Of a stretch of 5,523 nt of DNA, positions 1 through 5,323 are shown piece after piece. Numbering within the stretch: the first letter of the stretch is position 1; each line of letters starts with the position of its first letter. The DNA lies in NCBI GenBank assembly GCA_002329645.1, contig DCTS01000111.1, positions 7,007-12,529 of the forward strand, given 5' to 3'. Both the position numbers and the translations under genes were made by a program. A model generated the notes under the pieces. It searched no databases, was not told where the DNA came from, and was given only the letters and a program-made list of their open reading frames with translations. The DNA comes from Lachnoclostridium sp. UBA1434 (lineage in GTDB: Bacteria > Bacillota > Clostridia > Lachnospirales > Lachnospiraceae).

Positions 1-29
1 AACTTCTTATTAAGAAAAATAAGAACCTC

Positions 30-45
30 TAAATATTAATATTTA
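30..45. promoter_or_regulatory. Perfect 16-bp AT-only palindrome upstream of the esterase gene
   Basis: TAAATATTAATATTTA reads the same on both strands and ends 37 bp before the ATG at 83. Just upstream, TTCTTATT (4-11) and AATAAGAA (18-25) can form an 8-bp stem with a 6-nt loop. A dyad here could be an operator, but the sequence contains only A and T, so chance symmetry is likely. I could not find a convincing -35/-10 pair in the first 82 bases, and the promoter may lie outside the window. Confidence 0.25.
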
Positions 46-82
46 ATTGTTTGACTTAGCACTATTATTTTCGGAGGCTCGT

Positions 83-1090
83 ATGGAATATAGCAATACC
101 TTGCTTCATAATGTTTCCGAGCTTATAAAGGATGAGGCCGATGGGGGCTTCCGACTAATGCGCCTGCCTTCCCGGGTTGTTTCAAGGCTTAATCCCAATG
201 GAAAGAATTCCGCATTATATACCTGCGGCTGCGAGATCAGGTTTAATCTTCATTCTGAAAGGGCGGTAATATTACTGCGCCGTGACAGGAACGGGACTGA
301 TACCATGCCCTACGGTATTGCCGAGGTCTGGCAGGGAGATTTCCAGGGGCGCTATCAGCTTTCGCCCCAGGTTGTGGGACAGGATATAACCGCCGTCACT
401 GTCAGGCATATGCAGCCGGAGAAGGGTGCCCGGATAAACGGCAGATTATTTGATCCGGATTTATACCGGGTATTTGTTCCATATGATTGGGGCACTTTTA
501 TTCATGGCATTGAAGGAGAGGTATCGCTTCCTGAGAAAGGCCAGCTCCCGGGGGAAACCTTGCTGTGCTACGGTTCTTCAATAACCCACGGAGGAGGAGC
601 GGCTGTACCCACGGGAGGCTTTGCCCTAAAGCTTGCATCAAGGCTGGGAATGGATCTTGCCAATCTGGGGCTTGCAGGTGCCGCATGGATGGATGATGCA
701 ATGGCCGATTATATCAATACTCTTAAGTGGTCGATGGCGGTACTGGAGCTCGGCATCAATATAACGGGCTGGTCCATAGCCAGGTTCAGTGAAAGGGCGG
801 AAAAATTTATAAAAACCATTGCAGAAGCCAATCCGGGCAAGCCCATATTCTGTGTATCCCCCTTTTACAGCTATTTTGATTATATAAAGAAGGAGCATAT
901 GGAAGGCATGCGAGGTGCCCTTAGGTTGACGGTAGAAAAGCTGAATATGCCCCTGCTTTATTATATAGACGGCAGTAAATGCCTTGATTATCCCCGGGGC
1001 TTGTCCTCCGACCTGCTCCATCCTTCGGATAGGGGCATGACACAGATATCGGAAGAGCTTTATTCAGGAATATCGGCCCTGCTCGGATAA
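83..1090 (+). CDS. SGNH/GDSL-family esterase (acylhydrolase) with N-terminal GxDLY-type domain
   Basis: A 335-residue hydrolase of the SGNH superfamily, expected to cleave an ester (acyl or acetyl) from a carbohydrate or small molecule. The true substrate cannot be read from sequence. Residues about 1-155 form a beta-rich accessory domain ending in a DPDLY motif (124-128), as in the GxDLY/SsfX3-like N-terminal domain that precedes Lipase_GDSL_3 catalytic domains. The catalytic domain follows. Block I is GSSIT (164-168) with Ser166 as nucleophile, block II is NLGLAG near 194-199, block III is ELGIN with Gly224 and Asn226, and block V is DLLHP with Asp310 and His313. All SGNH residues are present, so the enzyme should be active. 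No signal peptide is seen, so it is probably cytoplasmic. The ATG at 83 is chosen because GGAGG (73-77) lies 5 nt upstream; an in-frame TTG at 47 has no ribosome site. It probably shares a transcript with the phosphatase gene 33 bp downstream. Confidence 0.88.
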   Translation: MEYSNTLLHNVSELIKDEADGGFRLMRLPSRVVSRLNPNGKNSALYTCGCEIRFNLHSERAVILLRRDRNGTDTMPYGIAEVWQGDFQGRYQLSPQVVGQDITAVTVRHMQPEKGARINGRLFDPDLYRVFVPYDWGTFIHGIEGEVSLPEKGQLPGETLLCYGSSITHGGGAAVPTGGFALKLASRLGMDLANLGLAGAAWMDDAMADYINTLKWSMAVLELGINITGWSIARFSERAEKFIKTIAEANPGKPIFCVSPFYSYFDYIKKEHMEGMRGALRLTVEKLNMPLLYYIDGSKCLDYPRGLSSDLLHPSDRGMTQISEELYSGISALLG

Positions 1091-1123
1091 CCGTATGATA
1101 CTGTGAAAGGATCGAACTGATAT

Positions 1124-1807
1124 ATGAAAAAATACAGGACAATACTTATAGATGCGGACGGAACTATATTTGATTTTGATGCATGTGAGCGGGAAGCCCT
1201 CCGGATAGCCCTTACTAAGCACGGATATATGTTTAATGAGGATATATTAAGCTTGTATTCCGGAATCAACCTTGCATTATGGAAGAGGCTTGAACGGGGA
1301 GAGGTTGACAGACAATTCGTAATCTATGAAAGGTTCAGGAAGCTGTTTGAAGAGCTGGGCATAGAGGATGACGGGGTTTCACTTGAGGACTATTATCAGG
1401 TAATCCTTGGAATGCAGCATTTTTATATTGAGGATGCGCCCGAGGTTCTTGATTACCTGCATCAAAAATATGATATATATGCTGTTACCAACGGCATTAC
1501 CGCAACTCAGCTTAGCAGATTCAAGGGGTCCGGAGCCGATAAATACATGAAGAGGATTTTTGTATCCGAAGAAACAGGCTTCCAGAAGCCCAGGAAGGAA
1601 TTCTTCGATTACTGCTTTGAAAGAATAGATAATATAAATCTGTCAGAAACCATAATAATCGGAGATTCCCTTACCTCAGACATCCTTGGGGGCAATAATG
1701 CGGGAATTGACACCTGCTGGTTTAATCCCGGGGCCGCGGTAAATAATACAAATGCCATGGTGGATATCGAGATACGTAAGCTAAGGGAGCTTATGGATAT
1801 ATTATAA
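1124..1807 (+). CDS. yfnB: HAD-superfamily 5'-nucleotidase, YjjG/YfnB type
   Basis: A 227-residue cytoplasmic phosphatase of HAD subfamily I. All four HAD motifs are visible: motif I DADGT with nucleophile Asp10 and acid/base Asp12, motif II Thr122 in VTNG, motif III Lys155 in GFQKP, and motif IV GDSLTSD with Asp181 and Asp186. An alpha-helical cap occupies roughly residues 16-90. The blocks IFVSEETGFQKP, IIGDSLTSDI and DTCWFNP, the ending EIRKLRELMDIL, and the length all closely match Bacillus subtilis YfnB and E. coli YjjG as I recall them. YjjG removes phosphate from pyrimidine and non-canonical nucleoside monophosphates and is regarded as a nucleotide-pool house-cleaning enzyme; the same role here is inference. 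The start is the only sensible ATG. Its best Shine-Dalgarno, GAAAGG (1105-1110), sits 13 nt away, longer than usual, which may mean weak initiation or coupling to the esterase gene upstream. Confidence 0.92.
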   Translation: MKKYRTILIDADGTIFDFDACEREALRIALTKHGYMFNEDILSLYSGINLALWKRLERGEVDRQFVIYERFRKLFEELGIEDDGVSLEDYYQVILGMQHFYIEDAPEVLDYLHQKYDIYAVTNGITATQLSRFKGSGADKYMKRIFVSEETGFQKPRKEFFDYCFERIDNINLSETIIIGDSLTSDILGGNNAGIDTCWFNPGAAVNNTNAMVDIEIRKLRELMDIL

Positions 1808-1814
1808 TCATTCC

Positions 1815-1857
1815 AAGGACATACTAATGCATCGGATATTTGCATGTGTATGTCTTT
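1815..1857 (+). terminator. Imperfect hairpin between convergent genes, probable terminator
   Basis: GACATAC (1818-1824) pairs with GTATGTC (1848-1854). The stem then continues past two mismatches through ATGCA (1827-1831) and TGCAT (1841-1845), leaving a 9-nt loop. A G-T and two A-T pairs extend the base. The forward strand continues into TTTATATTTAT, a moderate U-rich tail, so it best ends the 83-1807 transcript. The reverse strand lacks a T run after the stem, so use by the convergent phosphoesterase gene is less certain. Confidence 0.6.
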
Positions 1858-1861
1858 ATAT

Positions 1862-2812
1862 TTATCCGTCATCCTCCGCATCCATGCAATTTGATTTGTG
1901 ATCGGAGTAAATTGAGCTGCTTTGGCAATCATACCTTTCCAGCGGTTCCGGTCCCCGTACAACGGTTCTTTCAACACGCATTATGCCGTCCCTGTCCGAT
2001 ATGATTCGCCAGTCCACCATACGAATCTTAAAATCCTCTATCTCAATGCCCGGAATACCCCTTGTGTTTATACAGCAGCCGGTATTAAAATAAGGCAGCT
2101 CATCATTTTTAGGGAACTTAGCCCGGTGGGTGTGTCCGCATATGAGCATCATTTTATGCTTTTTAATCCACTTTTTATAGTTTTTTTCAACCTTATGCCT
2201 TTTGTACATATTTCTTGCCGGACTGGAGGGATTCTCAAATCCCACTACGTGCATGAATCTCCAAAAATACCTTAACAGGAACATGGAAAGCTTCCAGAAC
2301 TGGTCATTGATGAAATCACCCTGATGACCATGGACAACCAGAACCTCCTGACCTGTATCCACTCTTTTCAGAACCACTGCCTCCATAGGTGTAATTCCCG
2401 GAAGCAGATCAACCCTTACCTGGTTATATTCATCGTAAAACTGGTAAAGATTATCCCTTACATATTTCTTGTCCTTCAGATATATGTTATGGTTGCCGTA
2501 AAGCATAATAAGACGGCCTGCGTCGAAGAATTTCTTTACAACCTTGAAGACATCGCTGTGTGCAAGCCTTATGTGCTTGAACTTGCGATGCTCCCAAAGC
2601 TCGTCGCCGTCGCCTGCCTCAATATATATATAGCCTTGTTCATAATAATAATCGAGGGCATGAAGGAAGATATTCTGGTTTCTGATGAATTCATCGGAAA
2701 CACTGTCGTCTCCCCTGTGAACATCGCTGAATATTACGTATTTGGAAATACTGTCAATATATTTTACCTTAGCGTTTTTATAAGCCCTTGTAAGCCTGCG
2801 TTCCGTATTCAA
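1862..2812 (-). CDS. Calcineurin-like metallophosphoesterase, LpxH-like motif order
   Basis: A 316-residue two-metal phosphoesterase. Metal-binding motifs appear in family order: DVH (Asp30, His32), GDGDE (Gly67-Asp68), GNHN (Asn107, His108), the VHGHQGD block (His161, His163) and GHTH (His227, His229). A segment rich in aromatic residues and leucine (about 171-191) between the last two motifs is not long or clean enough for a clear membrane span. It resembles the membrane-contacting region of LpxH-type hydrolases, so a lipid or other membrane phosphodiester is one possibility. Lipid A precursors would be unexpected in a Gram-positive, and the substrate is unknown. The start is TTG at 2812: the frame has no ATG or GTG between it and the upstream stop, and AGGG lies 8 nt before it. 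The C-terminal tail (about 290-316) is polar and acidic with two cysteines and looks disordered. The gene stands alone, convergent with the phosphatase gene and divergent from the lipoprotein gene. Confidence 0.85.
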   Translation of the reverse strand: MNTERRLTRAYKNAKVKYIDSISKYVIFSDVHRGDDSVSDEFIRNQNIFLHALDYYYEQGYIYIEAGDGDELWEHRKFKHIRLAHSDVFKVVKKFFDAGRLIMLYGNHNIYLKDKKYVRDNLYQFYDEYNQVRVDLLPGITPMEAVVLKRVDTGQEVLVVHGHQGDFINDQFWKLSMFLLRYFWRFMHVVGFENPSSPARNMYKRHKVEKNYKKWIKKHKMMLICGHTHRAKFPKNDELPYFNTGCCINTRGIPGIEIEDFKIRMVDWRIISDRDGIMRVERTVVRGPEPLERYDCQSSSIYSDHKSNCMDAEDDG

Positions 2813-2936
2813 AGCATCATCCCTGTTAGTATTCTTGCATTTATTAAGTGCTGTAGGCTCTTAGAGTAAAGAGGCCGACATTCCAATAATATTATGCAGA
2901 TAAGGACAAATGTTATTCGTAAAAGGGCATTTACAT

Positions 2937-3002
2937 ATAACCGTAGACAATATTTTCGGGACAGAGGCGGAACCCCTGTTGCATCCGCATCGTCTATGTT
3001 AT
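2937..3002. other. Two-part stem with internal hairpin in the divergent intergenic region
   Basis: ATAAC (2937-2941) pairs with GTTAT (2998-3002), and TAGAC (2944-2948) pairs with GTCTA (2992-2996), giving ten base pairs around a small 2-versus-1 internal loop. Inside, ACAGAGG (2961-2967) pairs with CCCCTGT (2973-2979) except for one mismatch, leaving the 5-nt loop CGGAA. It lies between divergent genes and could be part of the untranslated leader of either. It matches no riboswitch class that I recognise. Confidence 0.35.
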
Positions 3003-3008
3003 TATAGA
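2979..3008 (+). promoter_or_regulatory. Weak candidate promoter for the 3115-4173 lipoprotein gene
   Basis: TTGCAT (2979-2984, 4 of 6 against TTGACA) is followed after 18 bp by TATAGA (3003-3008, 4 of 6 against TATAAT). If real, transcription would start near 3015 and the long hairpin at 3018-3085 would be carried in the leader of about 100 nt. The match is weak and the region is AT-rich. No other pair in 2813-3114 was better on the forward strand, and I found none convincing for the reverse-strand gene. Confidence 0.25.
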
Positions 3009-3017
3009 GCTATAAGT

Positions 3018-3085
3018 ATTGCTATAAGCAGGCCTTGCCTCAGCTCGCAAGCATTTGCTCGCTGACGCATCCTGCTTATAACAAT
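3018..3085. repeat. Long near-perfect hairpin or palindromic element upstream of the lipoprotein gene
   Basis: The outer arms ATTGCTATAAGCAGG (3018-3032) and CCTGCTTATAACAAT (3071-3085) pair at 14 of 15 positions. Within them TGC/GCA (3036-3038 and 3067-3069), TCAGC/GCTGA (3040-3044 and 3061-3065) and GCAA/TTGC (3047-3050 and 3055-3058) continue the stem, closing on the 4-nt loop GCAT. Only small mismatched patches interrupt it. No T run follows, so it does not look like an intrinsic terminator. It ends 13 nt before the ribosome-binding site of the next gene. It may be a leader RNA structure or a dispersed palindromic repeat of REP/MITE type. Confidence 0.7.
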
Positions 3086-3098
3086 CGTGTAAATGAGC

Positions 3099-3118
3099 AG
3101 GAGATGATCATGTCGTGA
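3099..3118 (+). promoter_or_regulatory. Ribosome-binding site with a two-codon mini-ORF overlapping the GTG start
   Basis: AGGAG (3099-3103) is ideally placed, 6 nt away, for the ATG at 3110, but that frame reads only ATG-TCG-TGA. Its stop (3116-3118) overlaps the GTG at 3115, which opens the lipoprotein frame 11 nt from the AGGAG. The lipoprotein may therefore start directly at a suboptimal distance or by reinitiation after the mini-ORF. Confidence 0.4.
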
Positions 3119-4173
3119 AGAAGGCATTGCTAAGCTGTATATTACTGTTTGCATCCTTAAGTTTACTGGCAGGATGCTCGGGCAAGGACGTATCGGTCGG
3201 GAAAATAGCAGGAGAATTTACGAACATCAGGCTAGAGGATGAAGCAACGGGCAATTATAAGGTTCTTGACAAAGACATTACGCAGGAGATGTATTCAAAT
3301 ATAAAGGGGCTTGAGTTTACCAAAACAAAGGTGCATAAGGAAGCGCCGGATGAACCGGCAGCAGCGTTTTTAATCAGCTTTCTTAAGGAAACCAGGGAGC
3401 CGGCTGAATTTGCGGTTATCAATAAAGATCTTATAAAGTATGACGGCGATTATTATAAGGCAAGGGCAGAGGGCTTTGACCTGGAATATCTGATGTCCTT
3501 CTTCTATGATGTTTTTGAAGCCGAGGTAATGGAAGCAGGTGAAAGGCTTCTTATTGCACCGGATAAGGAAAGCAGCATATATAAATCCTCGGATAAAATT
3601 TCGGCAGCAATTAATAATGCCTTGATTTTTGATGAAAGCGGCGCTGCAATTGAGGCATCGCAGCTTAAGCCGGGTGATATGGTCAGGGTGGCTTTTAGCG
3701 GCGTCATAGCGGAATCCTATCCGGCACAGATCGATGCGAACAGGATAGATGTAATCGGGCATAACCAAATAATTGACGGCTACATGGCTTTGATTGAAGA
3801 TATATATAACGAGGATACGGCTCTTAACGGGGATATTACAACCATAGCCTTTGACACCACAGGCTGGATTGAGGTAAATGATATCGAAAAGGAAATAATA
3901 CTAAGCCTTGTATCAATGAAATATAAACTGGATACTGTTCAGGGAACCTTTGACGAATTGGCTGAACAGGGGCTGATAAACAGGAGTAAGCTATACTTTG
4001 AAAAAGGAATATTAATTGAAATTAAGAATATGAAATCAAGTGAGGACAGGAGCGAGCTTCAATGCTCCATTTCAAAATGGAGGAGCGGCCTTGGTGCGAT
4101 TGGCTGGGATGCCAGGGCGGAATATAACGGCTCAAGGTGGATAATCAGAAAAGACAATCAATGGATAAGCTGA
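3115..4173 (+). CDS. Lipoprotein with DUF3221-like middle domain and SKWRSG C-terminal domain
   Basis: A 352-residue secreted lipoprotein of unknown function. The signal peptide is typical: Lys2-Lys3, a hydrophobic stretch from Ala4, and the lipobox Leu18-Ala19-Gly20-Cys21, so Cys21 should be lipidated and the mature protein held on the outer face of the membrane. Residues about 25-130 form a domain I do not recognise. Residues about 135-214 resemble DUF3221 (YobA-like): a short beta region, then SSDKIS, a GDMVRV strand, and the characteristic IAESYPAQI stretch before a final strand. From about 219 a third domain begins with DGYMALIEDIYNED and ends with SKWRSGLGAIGW and a terminal RKDNQWIS. 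It resembles the C-terminal domain of other uncharacterised clostridial surface proteins that I recall but cannot name. The GTG start is fixed by the signal peptide. No catalytic motif is visible, so a sensing, binding or scaffolding role is as likely as any. It seems monocistronic, flanked by palindromic elements. Confidence 0.85.
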   Translation: MKKALLSCILLFASLSLLAGCSGKDVSVGKIAGEFTNIRLEDEATGNYKVLDKDITQEMYSNIKGLEFTKTKVHKEAPDEPAAAFLISFLKETREPAEFAVINKDLIKYDGDYYKARAEGFDLEYLMSFFYDVFEAEVMEAGERLLIAPDKESSIYKSSDKISAAINNALIFDESGAAIEASQLKPGDMVRVAFSGVIAESYPAQIDANRIDVIGHNQIIDGYMALIEDIYNEDTALNGDITTIAFDTTGWIEVNDIEKEIILSLVSMKYKLDTVQGTFDELAEQGLINRSKLYFEKGILIEIKNMKSSEDRSELQCSISKWRSGLGAIGWDARAEYNGSRWIIRKDNQWIS

Positions 4174-4194
4174 CAATGGATATAAGTATTAGTC

Positions 4195-4368
4195 AATACC
4201 ACCGGTATTATTTGAAAGGGGCTGTTGCATATAAAACCGGCAATCTGTCTGTCAAACCGTGTATTACGGGGAGTGATTGCCCTTTCCTTGATTATATTAA
4301 TTGATTTTGCAACAGCCCCCTGCATATATTGCGTATGCAATGTTTTCATACATAAAACCGGTGGTATT
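4195..4368. repeat. Nested inverted repeat filling the gap after the lipoprotein gene
   Basis: AATACCACCGGT (4195-4206) and ACCGGTGGTATT (4357-4368) are perfect 12-bp reverse complements, and the match continues imperfectly inward through TTAT/ATAA and TGAAA/TTTCA. They enclose the 102-bp element at 4218-4319 plus a right-hand segment with its own small hairpin (ATTGC 4328-4332 with GCAAT 4337-4341). The left arm can alternatively fold on itself, with AATACC (4195-4200) pairing GGTATT (4204-4209). No target-site duplication is evident. Short open frames across this block are not credible genes. The remainder of 4174-4515 holds the promoter at 4393-4420 and nothing else I recognise. Confidence 0.75.
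4218..4319. mobile_element. Candidate 102-bp MITE with perfect 12-bp terminal inverted repeats
   Basis: The ends are GGGGCTGTTGCA (4218-4229) and TGCAACAGCCCC (4308-4319). Inside, GGCAATC (4239-4245) pairs with GATTGCC (4275-4281) and CCGT (4257-4260) with ACGG (4266-4269), so the whole unit folds into a broken hairpin. The GGnnCTGTTGCA core resembles the ends of several insertion sequences, notably the IS6 family (IS26 and IS431 ends contain CTGTTGCAAA). That suggests a non-autonomous derivative, but no transposase is present. The flanking 8-mers (ATTTGAAA and CTGCATAT) do not match, so no target duplication remains or transposition is not the origin. Confidence 0.5.
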
Positions 4369-4392
4369 ATTGTCCGTAAATCTTATTTCTTA

Positions 4393-4420
4393 TTGTCTCC
4401 ATGGGAAAATATGTTACAAT
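4393..4420 (+). promoter_or_regulatory. Sigma-A-type promoter with extended -10, for the 4516 gene
   Basis: TTGTCT (4393-4398, 4 of 6) and TACAAT (4415-4420, 5 of 6) are 16 bp apart, and TG at 4412-4413 forms an extended -10 (TGtTACAAT). Transcription would begin near 4427, giving an untranslated leader of about 90 nt before the ATG at 4516. The promoter begins about 25 bp past the nested inverted repeat, so that repeat would not be in this transcript. Confidence 0.6.
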
Positions 4421-4515
4421 GTTTTTATAAGAAATTATCACATAAGTTTTATAAATGAAACGTACATAAGCAGAGCTTTTACCAGGCTATTATAATCTTA
4501 AATACCGAGGGAATT

Positions 4516-5265
4516 ATGACGGAAAGGAAAAGGAAAATTCTATATGCAGCGCTATTCATCCTGTTGACGCCGGCTATATTCGCAGGTACGGCAATACTTT
4601 TAATCAACTTAATATCCTGCAGTAATATGGAAGAGGAGTGGAAAGCGCTGATTAAGGAAGACATTCTTATCGACAACACCGAAAGCGATGATTTTATCTA
4701 TGCTATAGTAAGCCGGGACGGGGTTCGGGAATACGGTGACAGCTTTCTGGTTCTTCGCAGGATGCAGGACGGAAGCTGGAGCATTGAATATGAGAATGAT
4801 TTTTCCGGATTAAAACCCTGGAAGATAGACAGGGCGGATATCGATGATGACGGGGAAGAAGAGATTCTTATTGCCGTAAGAAAAACGACCATGTTCGATA
4901 AGGAAGAGAAAAACCGTATGTTTATATTTAACTACACGGACGGGGTGCTGGTAAAGAAATGGACCGGCTCGCAGATTGCCGGAACATGGAGGGATTTTTA
5001 CACGGGACAGCTTTTTTCGGCTCCCGGCTGTGAAATAATATTCATCGAACAAACAGAGGACAACAGTGAACGGATTAAGGTATATAACTGGTTTGACTTC
5101 GGATTTTTTATGACTGCCGAAAGCGGCAGGTATTCTTCCGTAGACAATCTGTCTGTCACAGGGGAAAACAGTCTTCAGGCAACAATAAAGGATGAACGGG
5201 GAGAAAGAACGGCGGTGCTTTATCCAGGTAACGGAATACTTAGGGAAGCAGATGAGGGTAAGTAA
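4516..5265 (+). CDS. Membrane-anchored or lipidated extracellular protein with FG-GAP-like motif, unknown function
   Basis: A 249-residue surface protein that I do not recognise as a named family. A basic start (MTERKRK) is followed by a hydrophobic stretch of about 27 residues (8-34). This is either an uncleaved membrane anchor or a long lipoprotein signal, because Leu32-Ile33-Ser34-Cys35 fits a lipobox. The rest is soluble, beta-rich and outside the cell. Residues 108-116 (DIDDDGEEE), followed by the hydrophobic strand ILIAV, match the Asp-rich calcium-loop pattern of FG-GAP/VCBS beta-propeller repeats. At this length there is room for a partial propeller or a few blades; weaker repeats may lie near 54-80 and 135-178. 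The ATG is supported by GAGGG (4507-4511) 4 nt upstream and a promoter at 4393-4420. No terminator separates it from the lipoprotein gene 58 bp downstream, so the two are probably one operon. A ligand-binding or accessory surface role is inference. Confidence 0.75.
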   Translation: MTERKRKILYAALFILLTPAIFAGTAILLINLISCSNMEEEWKALIKEDILIDNTESDDFIYAIVSRDGVREYGDSFLVLRRMQDGSWSIEYENDFSGLKPWKIDRADIDDDGEEEILIAVRKTTMFDKEEKNRMFIFNYTDGVLVKKWTGSQIAGTWRDFYTGQLFSAPGCEIIFIEQTEDNSERIKVYNWFDFGFFMTAESGRYSSVDNLSVTGENSLQATIKDERGERTAVLYPGNGILREADEGK

Positions 5266-5323
5266 AGGGCAACTGTCAAAATCAAAATGAAGGATCTTAA
5301 GCTGTTAATTAAGGAGTGATTGT

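Noticed and set aside
47..82. TTG at 47 as a start extending the esterase by 12 residues
   Set aside because: It has no Shine-Dalgarno, while the ATG at 83 has GGAGG at a 5-nt spacing.
2324..2869. Forward open frame of 181 codons
   Set aside because: It is antisense to the metallophosphoesterase, whose reverse-strand reading carries all the metal-binding motifs; this frame shows no recognisable domain.
3370..3768. Reverse open frame of 132 codons
   Set aside because: It lies wholly inside the lipoprotein gene on the other strand and has no family features.
3011..4190. TATAAGTATT occurs at 3011-3020 and 4181-4190, each just before a palindromic block
   Set aside because: Several exact 10-bp matches are expected by chance in 5.5 kb, more so in AT-rich spacers, and flanking bases do not extend the match.
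4210..4327. Target-site duplication around the 102-bp element
   Set aside because: The eight bases on each side (ATTTGAAA and CTGCATAT) differ, and no shorter convincing duplication is present.
4225..4495. Two overlapping forward open frames and a reverse one in the gap after the lipoprotein gene
   Set aside because: They run through the nested inverted repeat and the promoter, and the translations are low-complexity and unlike any protein I know.
5287..5319. Ten-codon ORF just before the last lipoprotein gene
   Set aside because: No Shine-Dalgarno at a usable distance, and it ends within the ribosome-binding site of the next gene; most likely chance.
5266..5323. Terminator between the last two genes
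   Set aside because: Only a weak CTTAA/TTAAG pairing is visible and no T run follows, so co-transcription is the better reading.
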